Assembly (NCBI GenBank): GCA_036785325.1
Contig: JAXIVH010000041.1
Location: 62,001-126,000 of the forward strand
Source: Urophycis tenuis
Taxonomy: Eukaryota > Chordata > Actinopteri > Gadiformes > Phycidae
Length of the DNA stretch: 64,000 nucleotides
Reading direction: 5' to 3'
The notes beneath the pieces were generated by a model, which had not been told where the DNA came from, did not search any database, and was given only the letters and a program-made list of their open reading frames with translations. This document shows positions 47,951 through 58,655 of the stretch, in pieces. Every line of letters begins with the position of its first letter. Within the stretch, counting starts at the first letter, position 1. Made by a program: the position numbers and the translations under genes.

Positions 47951-48650
47951 AATCACTTACTTGGAACGGCATGATCCCACATCGCTGTGAAGGGATGGCG
48001 TTAACCAGGTGGGCGTGCAACCCCTCGAGAGAGTTGCTGCCTCGCCGGCACTTGTACTTGTTCAGCCGGATGCAGTTCTTCACAACCACCTTCACAGAGA
48101 CATACAGCTGTATGCCAGGGGGGTCCTGTAACACACAACCTATTGCAAGGTCCTCATTTATGCTGGTGTCATTTTGAAATGTTACCATATACAAGTTTGA
48201 ATGGTTTTGACACACGATGACTGCAGAGACAGCTGCAGGATGGCCCACGAAGCAGGACGGAGGGGGCCTGTGGCTGTGCGGGGAGGACCAGCGGTATGGG
48301 TGCTGCCGACACAGGGGGCGGGCGGGCCACAGGCTGATGCAGCAGGAGGCCTCGGCTGGAGGCGGGTGGGCGCAGGAGGCTTCGGCCGGGTGGAGGACGA
48401 CAACGCAGTGGGCTGAACGGGCCGGTTGGTGGGAGTCACAGGCTCTGGCTCATCAACAAATAACCTGGAAATATAAAATACACACGTGATCAGTATTGAT
48501 ATTGATATCTTTTATAAGAACACTGTTCATACTGTTTACACTTTTTATACAACTGTTTATACAATGTCCATACTGTTTATTTATTAATGTTTATCACTGA
48601 CAATAAAGTTGACTTGGTAGGACTTGTGTGCTATTTTCTTTCCACAGCCA
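47632..48650. repeat. Insert copy 14
   Basis: Mosaic: CCCACATCGC as in alpha but CTCGCCGG and CCTGTAAC as in beta, with the longest pure GT run (to 47946). Near its right end it diverges (CTGACAATAAAGTTGACTTGGTAGG) and is one base shorter. Confidence 0.92.
47961..48464 (-). pseudogene. Exon remnant, copy 14
   Basis: 504 bp with a C-terminal stretch open through the donor (47949-48248). It has CGIMPF where most copies have YGIMPF. Confidence 0.6.
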
Positions 48651-48952
48651 ACAGAACACACATGAATCAGCTTATTATTTCGACGACCCATGGGCAAATA
48701 TAGTCATGCCATACGTCGTTGGAAAGCTTAGATTTTCCCGCTTAAAATGAGCCCATCTCTGATCAATTTGGTTGCTCACAGACAAAACTGCGTCAGGTTG
48801 ACTGAAGTCTACCCAGCAGCTAAAAAAAAACCTTCAACGCTTCAATTAACATTAATCTTTCCTTACAGAACACAAATTAATTAGCTTAGTATTTCAACGA
48901 CCCATGAGTCAATATAGTCTAGCCATACGCCGTTGGAAAGCTTAGATTTTCC
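48651..48952. repeat. Satellite block 16, cut by the telomere-like block
   Basis: About one and a half monomers after copy 14, ending at AAGCTTAGATTTTCC (48938-48952). A close version of these 15 bases (AAGCTTTGATTTCCC) restarts the satellite at 61496. Counting that sequence once, blocks 16 and 17 sum to four monomers less 19 bp, within 2 bp. Confidence 0.93.
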
Positions 48953-50071
48953 TTCCTTATCTCGATGACCCCCCCCACCTCATCCAACGACTCGGTAGTT
49001 GAATAGGGGATCAAAGGCAGTTGCACTTGCCAATATCTAGTCATCCGCAGCTCTCTTTTCCCATATTACCAAGAATGAAGTAAAACGAAATGGTTATCTG
49101 TCTTGTTGTGATATAACCGCTGATTTGGAGATATAGACTTGTTTTTCCTTTTCCCAAAGGTTTTCTTTGTTCCAAGATGAAGGTCAATCTAGTTTGATTG
49201 AAGGTACTTCCAATGCATTGGTATATTTACTTATTTGAATAAAGACGAGTCACAGCTGGAGTGAGACTTTTCTTTTCCATTTCTATTTTAGTATAAACGT
49301 GCTATCGAAATATTAGGACACGTCATCAGTAGTGGACCCTGGGATCATAGGGTGTTTCTGGCCATTGTCACTATACACCCTCACCCAAGGGAGGCCCCCC
49401 CGAGAGTGATCAATTCTCAAGGTGTGTCGTTTCCGAAATGGAATTGGTATTGGGTTTAAGCTTTTTTAGGAGTGATCATTTGTTGAGGTAACGTCGAGGT
49501 AAGTAAAGGTAAGTAAAACACTTTTTAGGATACATTGTTTTGGTTATGGAGAGGAGGGGGCACATACTTACCCCCTGACCAGCACAAACCAGTTGTTAAC
49601 ACCGCTAGGTAGCCCTGGTTTGGCCAATCAGGGCCGGAGCTTGGTTCTTGTCCTCTGTTGGGTCCAGATGAACTAGCAGAAAACTGGGGTCACGAAGGAC
49701 CGAGGCCAGCCGTGACAAAGCACTGCCTCCACGGTCCCCCAATGCAGCTATCCTCAGCGATGGGTGTCCAGACCTAGGAAAGACCAAGACCAGCCCCGAC
49801 CAGCGGTGCCTTCCCAGTCGGTCCCAGGGTAGGAAAGGCCAAGGCCAGCCGCGACTAAGCACTGCCTCCCTGGCCCCTCCAGGACCCCATGCCGAACAGC
49901 CTGTTAATAACAATTCCTGTGCCCCATACACCGCGCGACTACAGAGATTGTGTAGGAAGTTGACCTTAGAGAAGACTCAATGGCTTACTTTCCTCACCCA
50001 AAACAACAATTTCTTGGGGTAGTCTATTCTCGCCGTAGGTACTTCGGTAATGGGTTTTTTTGTGAAAAGTT

Positions 50072-50101
50072 TTCCGGATGAAATGCATGCTGGGTAATTG
50101 T
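50072..50101 (-). promoter_or_regulatory. Promoter-like ETS plus ZNF143-like motif pair beside the hexamer array
   Basis: TTCCGG (ETS core, 50072-50077) lies six bases from TGCATGCTGGGTAATTGT (50084-50101). The latter resembles the ZNF143/THAP11 site found in many vertebrate promoters, whose core is usually written CCCAGCATGC on the other strand. The pair sits 27 bp before the hexamer array and recurs in all units (52856-52885, 54929-54958, 57008-57037, 59771-59800). Whether it initiates transcription, and in which direction, cannot be told from sequence. Confidence 0.4.
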
Positions 50102-50127
50102 CTTCTTCCTCCAATATGTCAAGTGTA

Positions 50128-51056
50128 GGTTAAGGTTAGGGTAGATTTAGGGGTAGAGTTAGCAGTTAACCTTAACGTTAGGTTTGAAGTAAATGGGAGG
50201 GGTTGCGGTTAGGGTTAAGGTTAGGGCTGAGGTTAGGGTTAGGTATAAGGTTACGGTTTAGGGTTAAGGTTAGGGTTAAGGTTAGGGTTACGGTTAGGGC
50301 TAAGGTTAGGGCTAAGGTTAGAGTAAGGGTTAGGGTTAGCGTTACGGTTAGGGTAAGGTTAGGGTTAGGGTTAGAGGTTAGGGGTTAGGGGTTAGGGTTA
50401 AGATGAGGGCTGAGGTTAGGGTTAAGGTTAGGGCTGAGGTTAGGGTTAGGTTTAAGGTTAGGGATAAGGTTAGGGTTGGGGTTACGGCTGAGATTTGGGT
50501 TAAGGTTAGGGTTGAGGTTAGGGTTAATGTTATGGATAAGGTTAGGTTAAGTGTTAGGGCCAAGGTTAGGGTTAAGGTTATGGTTAAGATTAGGGTTAGG
50601 GCTAGAATTAGGGTTAGGGCTAAGGTTAGGGTTAGGGTTATGGCTGAGGTTAGGGTTAAGGTTAGGTTTGAGGTTAGTGTTAAGGTTAGGGCCAAGGTTA
50701 GGGTTAGGGTTAAGGTTAGGGTTAGGGCTAAGGTTAGGGTTAGGGTTATGGCTGAGGCTAGGGTTAGGGCTAAAGTTAGGGCAAAGGTTAGAGTTAGGGT
50801 TAGCGTTAGAGTTAGGGTAGGGTTAGTGTTGGAGGTTAGGGTAGGCTTAGGGTTAGAGTTAGAGTAGGGGTTAGGGTTAGAGTTAGAGTAGGGGTTAGGG
50901 TTAGTGTTAAGGCTAAGGTTAGGGGTTGAGGTTAGTGTTAAGATTAGGGCCAAGGTAAGGGTTAGTGTTAGGGTTGAGTTAGGGTTAGGGCTAAGGTTAG
51001 GCCTATGGTTAGGGTTGGGGTTGAGGTTATCCCTAGGGTTAGAGTTAGAGCTAGAG
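50128..51056 (+). repeat. Degenerate TTAGGG-type hexamer array, unit 1
   Basis: GGTTAG hexamers mixed with TTAAGG, CTAAGG, CTGAGG, TTACGG and TTATGG variants over about 0.93 kb, G-rich strand on plus. Because the period is a multiple of three, long frames stay open on both strands: a Val-Arg-type frame at 50403-50867 (154 codons), a Gly-Leu-type frame at 50551-50820 and, on the minus strand, a Leu-Thr/Asn-Pro-type frame at 50378-51106 (242 codons). These follow from the repeat and are not taken as genes. Confidence 0.95.
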
Positions 51057-51077
51057 ATTGAGGAAGGTAGAGTCAAG

Positions 51078-51106
51078 GTGAGACAGTCTGTACGGACTGA
51101 ACTCAC
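51078..51106. other. Inverted repeat just after the hexamer array
   Basis: GTGAG...AGTC TGTACG GACT...CTCAC forms a hairpin with two stem segments separated by small bulges. It is present at the same place in the long units 1, 4 and 5 and missing from short units 2 and 3. A role as a transcription end or cruciform is speculation. Confidence 0.5.
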
Positions 51107-51740
51107 CCCCGCCGGATCGGGCTAGTACACTCTATCTCCCCCAACTCCCTCATTTCCATGAGGGAAGACAGGGGAGAAGAGATGGGAGGAGTATATATAT
51201 TTAATATATATTTTTTTAGTAAATAAATACATCGAGAGACTCACAGCTGGAGTGGGTTTTAATCTTTGTATTCAAGGTTGTTCCTCCTCTTTTGATTCCT
51301 CGCTGGTGGTGCGTCGTCTCCACCTAGTGGTCGTTTTGTGAAGAAGAGTTATAGAAATAGAAATAGAAATACTCTATTGTTCCCAGGTTGGGAAATTGCA
51401 TTAATAGGTAAGTAATAATAATAATAACAATAATAATAGGTAATTGCAATAGTTGGTAAGGTAATCTATATTTAATTTTTTTATTTATATTTGTATATTT
51501 ATTTAGTCTATTTATTTATTCATTTTTGTTTATTTATTTATTTAGATAAAGAGGATCACAGCTGGAGTGAGTTTTTAGTCTTTGTGTTAAAGGCTGGTTG
51601 CCTTCTTTTGATTCTTCAGTGGTGGTCCATCGCCTCCATCTAGTGGTCGTTTTGTGAATAACAGTTGGTAAGGTAATATAAATGGGTTGTGTAGAGAGCC
51701 CGTTCTTTCGATGGCCCTGGCTCGGTTAGGTTCGTTAGAG

Positions 51741-53813
51741 TTATCTCGATGACCCCCCCCACCTCATCCAACGACTCGGTAGTTGAATAGGGGATCAAAG
51801 GCAGTTGCACTCGCCAATATCTAGTCATCCGCAGCTCTCTTTTCCCATATTACCAAGAATGAAGTAAAACGAAATGGTTATCTGTCTTGTTGTGATATAA
51901 CCGCTGATTTGGAGATATAGACTTGTTTTTCCTTTTCCCAAAGGTTTTCTTTGTTCCAAGATGAAGGTCAATCTAGTTTGATTGAAGGTACTTCCAATGC
52001 ATTGGTATATTTACTTATTTGAATAAAGACGAGTCACAGCTGGAGTGAGACTTTTCTTTTCCATTTCTATTTTAGTATAAACGTGCTATCGAAATATTAG
52101 GACACGTCATCAGTAGTGGACCCTGGGATCATAGGGTGTTTCTGGCCATTGTCACTATACACCCTCACCCAAGGGAGGCCCCCCCGAGAGTGATCAATTC
52201 TCAAGGTGTGTCATTTCCGAAATGGAATTGGTATTGGGTTTAAGCTTTTTTAGGAGTGATCATTTGTTGAGGTAACGTCGAGGTAAGTAAAGGTAAGTAA
52301 AACACTTTTTAGGATACATTGTTTTGGTTATGGAGAGGAGGGGGCACATACTTACCCCCTGACCAGCACAAACCAGTTGTTAACACCGCTAGGTAGCCCT
52401 GGTTTGGCCAATCAGGGCCGGAGCTTGGTTCTTGTCCTCTGTTGGGTCCAGATGAACTAGCAGAAAACTGGGGTCACGAAGGACCGAGGCCAGCCGTGAC
52501 AAAGCACTTCCTCCACGGTCCCCCAATGCAGCTATCCTCAGCGATGGGTGTCCAGACCTAGGAAAGACCAAGACCAGCCCCGACCAGCGGTGCCTTCCCA
52601 GTCGGTCCCAGGGTAGGAAAGGCCAAGGCCAGCCGCGACTAAGCACTGCCTCCCTGGCCCCTCCAGGACCCCATGCCGAACAGCCTGTTAATAACAATTC
52701 CTGTGCCCCATACACCGCGCGACTACAGAGATTGTGTAGGAAGTTGACCTTAGAGAAGACTCAATGGCTTACTTTCCTCACCCAAAACAACAATTTCTTG
52801 GGGTAGTCTATTCTCGCCGTAGGTACTTCGGTAATGGGTTTTTTTGTGAAAAGTTTTCCGGATGAAATGCATGCTGGGTAATTGTCTTCTTCCTCCAATA
52901 TGTCAAGTGTAGGTTAAGGTTAGGGTAGATTTAGGGGTAGAGTTAGCAGTTAACCTTAACGTTAGGTTTGAAGTAAATGGGAGGGGTTGCGGTTAGGGTT
53001 AAGGTTAGGGCTGAGGTTAGGGTTAGGTATAAGGTTACGGTTTAGGGTTAAGGTTAGGGTTAAGGTTAGGGTTACGGTTAGGGCTAAGGTTAGGGCTAAG
53101 GTTAGAGTAAGGGTTAGGGTTAGCGTTACGGTTAGGGTAAGGTTAGGGTTAGGGTTAGAGGTTAGGGGTTAGGGGTTAGGGTTAAGATGAGGGCTGAGGT
53201 TAGGGTTAAGGTTAGGGCTGAGGTTAGGGTTAGGTTTAAGGTTAGGGATAAGGTTAGGGTTGGGGTTACGGCTGAGATTGGGGTTAAGGTTAGGGTTGAG
53301 GTTAGGGTTAGTGTTATGGATAAGGTTAGGTTAAGTGTTAGGGCCAAGGTTAGGGTTAAGGTTATGGTTAAGATTAGGGTTAGGGCTAGAATTAGGGTTA
53401 GGGCTAAGGTTAGGGTTAGGGTTATGGCTGAGGTTAGGGTTAAGGTTAGGTTTGAGGTTAGTGTTAAGGTTAGGGCCAAGGTTAGGGTTAGGGTTAAGGT
53501 TAGGGTTAGGGCTAAGGTTAGGGTTAGGGTTATGGCTGAGGCTAGGGTTAGGGCTAAAGTTAGGGCAAAGGTTAGAGTTAGGGTTAGCGTTAGAGTTAGG
53601 GTAGGGTTAGTGTTGGAGGTTAGGGTAGGCTTAGGGTTAGAGTTAGAGTAGGGGTTAGGGTTAGAGTTAGAGTAGGGGTTAGGGTTAGTGTTAAGGCTAA
53701 GGTTAGGGGTTGAGGTTAGTGTTAAGATTAGGGCCAAGGTAAGGGTTAGTGTTAGGGTTGAGTTAGGGTTAGGGCTAAGGTTAGGCCTCTGGTTAGGGTT
53801 GGGTTCGTTAGAG
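51741..53813. repeat. Telomere-like array, unit 2 (short form)
   Basis: 2073 bp. Same order as unit 1 up to the end of the hexamers, then a deletion of about 0.7 kb joins GGTTAGGGTTGGG to TTCGTTAGAG. That removes the hairpin, the AT-rich segment and the two TCACAGCTGG modules. The ends share a short GTTAGG homology. Confidence 0.93.
52912..53803 (+). repeat. Degenerate TTAGGG-type hexamer array, unit 2
   Basis: Nearly the same hexamer order as unit 1. The Val-Arg-type frame is at 53187-53651, again 154 codons. Confidence 0.95.
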
Positions 53814-55892
53814 TTATCTCGATGACCCCCCCCACCTCATCCAACGACTCGGTAGTTGAATAGGGGATCAAAGGCAGTTGCACTCGCCAATATCTAGTCA
53901 TCCGCAGCTCTCTTTTCCCATATTACCAAGAATGAAGTAAAACGAAATGGTTATCTGTCTTGTTGTGATATAACCGCTGATTTGGAGATATAGACTTGTT
54001 TTTCCTTTTCCCAAAGGTTTTCTTTGTTCCAAGATGAAGGTCAATCTAGTTTGATTGAAGGTACTTCCAATGCATTGGTATATTTACTTATTTGAATAAA
54101 GACGAGTCACAGCTGGAGTGAGACTTTTCTTTTCCATTTCTATTTTAGTATAAACGTGCTATCGAAATATTAGGACACGTCATCAGTAGTGGACCCTGGG
54201 ATCATAGGGTGTTTCTGGCCATTGTCACTATACACCCTCACCCAAGGGAGGCCCCCCCGAGAGTGATCAATTCTCAAGGTGTGTCATTTCCGAAATGGAA
54301 TTGGTATTGGGTTTAAGCTTTTTTAGGAGTGATCATTTGTTGAGGTAACGTCGAGGTAAGTAAAGGTAAGTAAAACGCTTTTTAGGATACATTGTTTTGG
54401 TTATGGAGAGGAGGGGGCACATACTTACCCCCTGACCAGCACAAACCAGTTGTTAACACCGCTAGGTAGCCCTGGTTTGGCCAATCAGGGCCGGAGCTTG
54501 GTTCTTGTCCTCTGTTGGGTCCAGATGAACTAGCAGAAAACTGGGGTCACGAAGGACCGAGGCCAGCCGTGACAAAGCACTGCCTCCACGGTCCCCCAAT
54601 GCAGCTATCCTCAGCGATGGGTGTCCAGACCTAGGAAAGACCAAGACCAGCCCCGACCAGCGGTGCCTTCCCAGTCGGTCCCAGGGTAGGAAAGGCCAAG
54701 GCCAGCCGCGACTAAGCACTGCCTCCCTGGCCCCTCCAGGACCCCATGCCGAACAGCCTGTTAATAACAATTCCTGTGCCCCATACACCGCGCGACTACA
54801 GAGATTGTGTAGGAAGTTGACCTTAGAGAAGACTCAATGGCTTACTTTCCTCACCCAAAACAACAATTTCTTGGGGTAGTCTATTCTCGCCGTAGGTACT
54901 TCGGTAATGGGTTTTTTTGTGAAAAGTTTTCCGGATGAAATGCATGCTGGGTAATTGTCTTCTTCCTCCAATATGTCAAGTGTAGGTTAAGGTTAGGGTA
55001 GATTTAGGGGTAGAGTTAGCAGTTAACCTTAACGTTAGGTTTGAAGTAAATGGGAGGGGTTGCGGTTAGGGTTAAGGTTAGGGCTGAGGTTAGGGTTAGG
55101 TATAAGGTTACGGTTTAGGGTTAAGGTTAGGGTTAAGGTTAGGGTTACGGTTAGGGCTAAGGTTAGGGCTAAGGTTAGAGTAAGGGTTAGGGTTAGGGTT
55201 AGCGTTACGGTTAGGGTAAGGTTAGGGTTAGGGTTAGAGGTTAGGGGTTAGGGGTTAGGGTTAAGATGAGGGCTGAGGTTAGGATTAAGGTTAGGGCTGA
55301 GGTTAGGGTTAGGTTTAAGGTTAGGGATAAGGTTAGGGTTGGGGTTACGGCTGAGATTGGGGTTAAGGTTAGGGTTGAGGTTAGGGTTAGTGTTATGGAT
55401 AAGGTTAGGTTAAGTGTTAGGGCCAAGGTTAGGGTTAAGGTTATGGTTAAGATTAGGGTTAGGGCTAGAATTAGGGTTAGGGCTAAGGTTAGGGTTAGGG
55501 TTATGGCTGAGGTTAGGGTTAAGGTTAGGTTTGAGGTTAGTGTTAAGGTTAGGGCCAAGGTTAGGGTTAGGGTAAAGGTTAGGGTTAGGGCTAAGGTTAG
55601 GGTTAGGGTTATGGCTGAGGCTAGGGTTAGGGCTAAAGTTAGGGCAAAGGTTAGAGTTAGGGTTAGCGTTAGAGTTAGGGTAGGGTTAGTGTTGGAGGTT
55701 AGGGTAGGCTTAGGGTTAGAGTTAGAGTAGGGGTTAGGGTTAGAGTTAGAGTAGGGGTTAGGGTTAGTGTTAAGGCTAAGGTTAGGGGTTGAGGTTAGTG
55801 TTAAGATTAGGGCCAAGGTAAGGGTTAGTGTTAGGGTTGAGTTAGGGTTAGGGCTAAGGTTAGGCCTATGGTTAGGGTTGGGTTCGTTAGAG
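53814..55892. repeat. Telomere-like array, unit 3 (short form)
   Basis: 2079 bp with the same deletion junction as unit 2, so the short form was duplicated after the deletion arose. One extra hexamer (near 55195) explains the 6 bp difference. Confidence 0.93.
54985..55882 (+). repeat. Degenerate TTAGGG-type hexamer array, unit 3
   Basis: As unit 2 with one added hexamer and the private change GTTAGGATTAAGG near 55280. The Gly-Leu-type frame is broken here (GGTAAAGG near 55571). Confidence 0.95.
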
Positions 55893-58655
55893 TTATCTCG
55901 ATGACCCCCCCCACTTCATCCAACGACTCGGTAGTTGAATAGGGGATCAAAGGCAGTTGCACTCGCCAATATCTAGTCATCCGCAGCTCTCTTTTCCCAT
56001 ATTACCAAGAATGAAGTAAAACGAAATGGTTATCTGTCTTGTTGTGATATAACCGCTGATTTGGAGATATAGACTTGTTTTTCCTTTTCCCAAAGGTTTT
56101 CTTTGTTCCAAGATGAAGGTCAATCTAGTTTGATTGAAGGTACTTCCAATGCATTGGTATATTTACTTATTTGAATAAAGACGAGTCACAGCTGGAGTGA
56201 GACTTTTCTTTTCCATTTCTATTTTAGTATAAACGTGCTATCGAAATATTAGGACACGTCATCAGTAGTGGACCCTGGGATCATAGGGTGTTTCTGGCCA
56301 TTGTCACTATACACCCTCACCCAAGGGAGGCCCCGCCGAGAGTGATCAATTCTCAAGGTGTGTCGTTTCCGAAATGGAATTGGTATTGGGTTTAAGCTTT
56401 TTTAGGAGTGATCATTTGTTGAGGTAACGTCGAGGTAAGTAAAGGTAAGTAAAACACTTTTTAGGATACATTGTTTTGGTTATGGAGAGGAGGGGGCACA
56501 TACTTACCCCCTGACCAGCACAAACCAGTTGTTAACACCGCTAGGTAGCCCTGGTTTGGCCAATCAGGGCCGGAGCTTGGTTCTTGTCCTCTGTTGGGTC
56601 CAGATGAACTAGCAGAAAACTGGGGTCACGAAGGACCGAGGCCAGCCGTGACAAAGCACTGCCTCCACGGTCCCCCAATGCAGCTATCCTCAGCGATGGG
56701 TGTCCAGACCTAGGAAAGACCAAGACCAGCCCCGACCAGCGGTGCCTTCCCAGTCGGTCCCAGGGTAGGAAAGGCCAAGGCCAGCCGCGACTAAGCACTG
56801 CCTCCCTGGCCCCTCCAGGACCCCATGCCGAACAGCCTGTTAATAACAATTCCTGTGCCCCATACACCGCGCGACTACAGAGATTGTGTAGGAAGTTGAC
56901 CTTAGAGAAGACTCAATGGCTTACTTTCCTCACCCAAAACAACAATTTCTTGGGGTAGTCTATTCTCGCCGTAGGTACTTCGGTAATGGGTTTTTTGGTG
57001 AAAAGTTTTCCGGATGAAATGCATGCTGGGTAATTGTCTTCTTCCTCCAATATGTCAAGTGTAGGTTAAGGTTAGGGTAGATTTAGGGGTAGAGTTAGCA
57101 GTTAACCTTAACGTTAGGTTTGAAGTAAATGGGAGGGGTTGCGGTTAGGGTTAAGGTTAGGGCTGAGGTTAGGGTTAGGTATAAGGTTACGGTTTAGGGT
57201 TAAGGTTAGGGTTACGGTTAGGGCTAAGGTTAGGGCTAAGGTTAGAGTAAGGGTTAGGGTTAGCGTTACGGTTAGGGTAAGGTTAGGGTTAGGGTTAGAG
57301 GTTAGGGGTTAGGGGTTAGGGTTAAGATGAGGGCTGAGGTTAGGGTTAAGGTTAGGGCTGAGGTTAGGGTTAGGTTTAAGGTTAGGGATAAGGTTAGGGT
57401 TGGGGTTACGGCTGAGATTGGGGTTAAGGTTAGGGTTGAGGTTAGGGTTAGTGTTATGGATAAGGTTAGGTTAAGTGTTAGGGCCAAGGTTAGGGTTAAG
57501 GTTATGGTTAAGATTAGGGTTAGGGCTAGAATTAGGGTTAGGGCTAAGGTTAGGGTTAGGGTTATGGCTGAGGTTAGGGTTAAGGTTAGGTTTGAGGTTA
57601 GTGTTAAGGTTAGGGCCAAGGTTAGGGTTAGGGTTAAGGTTAGGGTTAGGGCTAAGGTTAGGGTTAGGGTTATGGCTGAGGCTAGGGTTAGGGCTAAAGT
57701 TAGGGCAAAGGTTAGAGTTAGGGTTAGCGTTAGAGTTAGGGTAGGGTTAGTGTTGGAGGTTAGGGTAGGCTTAGGGTTAGAGTTAGAGTAGGGGTTAGGG
57801 TTAGAGTTAGAGTAGGGGTTAGGGTTAGTGTTAAGGCTAAGGTTAGGGGTTGAGGTTAGTGTTAAGATTAGGGCCAAGGTAAGGGTTAGTGTTAGGGTTG
57901 AGTTAGGGTTAGGGCTAAGGTTAGGCCTATGGTTAGGGTTGGGGTTGAGGTTATCCCTAGGGTTAGAGTTAGAGCTAGAGATTGAAGAAGGTAGAGTCAA
58001 GGTGAGACAGTCTGTACGGACTGAACTCACCCCCGCCGGATCGGGCTAGTACACTCTATCTCCCCCAACTCCCTCATTTCCATGAGGGAAGACAGGGGAG
58101 AAGAGATGGGAGGAGTATATATATTTAATATATTTTTTTTTAGTAAATAAATACATCGAGAGACTCACCGCTGGAGTGGGTTTTAATCTTTGTATTCAAG
58201 GTTGTTCCTCCTCTTTTGATTCCTCGCTGGTGGTGCGTCGTCTCCACCTAGTGGTCGTTTTGTGAAGAAGAGTTATAGAAATAGAAATAGAAATACTCTA
58301 TTGTTCCCAGGTTGGGAAATTGCATTAATAGGTAAGTAATAATAATAATAATAGGTAATTGCAATAGTTGGTAAGGTAATCTATATTTAATTTATTTATT
58401 TATATTTGTATATTTATTTAGTCTATTTATTTATTCATTTTTGTTTATTTATTTATTTAGATAAAGAGGATCACAGCTGGAGTGAGTTTTTAGTCTTTGT
58501 GTTAAAGGCTGGTTGCCTTCTTTTGATTCTTCAGTGGTGGTCCATCGCCTCCATCTAGTGGTCGTTTTGTGAATAACAGTTGGTAAGGTAATATAAATGG
58601 GTTGTGTAGAGAGCCCGTTCTTTCGATGGCCCTGGCTCGGTTAGGTTCGTTAGAG
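55893..58655. repeat. Telomere-like array, unit 4 (long form)
   Basis: 2763 bp, complete like unit 1. The hexamer array has lost a 12 bp step near 57205, and the AATAAT tract after it is shorter than in unit 1. Confidence 0.93.
57064..57980 (+). repeat. Degenerate TTAGGG-type hexamer array, unit 4
   Basis: Val-Arg-type frame at 57327-57791 (154 codons) and minus-strand frame at 57302-58030 (242 codons), as in unit 1. Confidence 0.95.

Larger units (their letters stand above)
48953..51740. repeat. Telomere-like array, unit 1 (long form)
   Basis: Long unit of about 2.78 kb starting at TTATCTCGATGAC (48957). Contents in order: about 0.65 kb of AT-rich unique-looking sequence; a GC-richer segment with a CCAAT box (49624-49628) and three diverged copies of a CCAGCCGYGAC motif (49704, 49790, 49847); a promoter-like motif pair (50072-50101); degenerate TTAGGG-type hexamers (50128-51056); a hairpin (51078-51106); an AT-rich segment; and two diverged copies of a module of about 115 bp starting near TCACAGCTGGAGTG (51241, 51556). 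The same phrase occurs a third time at 49250. A 108-codon minus-strand frame (49605-49931) is open in all units but has no recognisable feature. I recognise no known gene or transposon. Confidence 0.9.

Noticed and set aside
1..48650. CRISPR-like array
   Set aside because: The monomers are contiguous 214 bp repeats with no unique spacers, in a vertebrate-type genome.
49568..49600. ATACTTACC resembling the start of U1 snRNA
   Set aside because: Only nine bases match; the sequence after it does not follow U1. On the other strand it is simply a splice-donor-like GTAAGTAT.
49605..49931. 108-residue minus-strand frame in each telomere-like unit
   Set aside because: Its conservation is explained by recent duplication of the whole unit. 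The few differences include one silent and one amino-acid change, so there is no sign of selection, and no domain is recognised.
50378..51106. 242-residue minus-strand Leu-Thr/Asn-Pro frame
   Set aside because: Both strands of a hexamer repeat stay open in several frames. Nothing suggests a folded protein, and short units truncate it.
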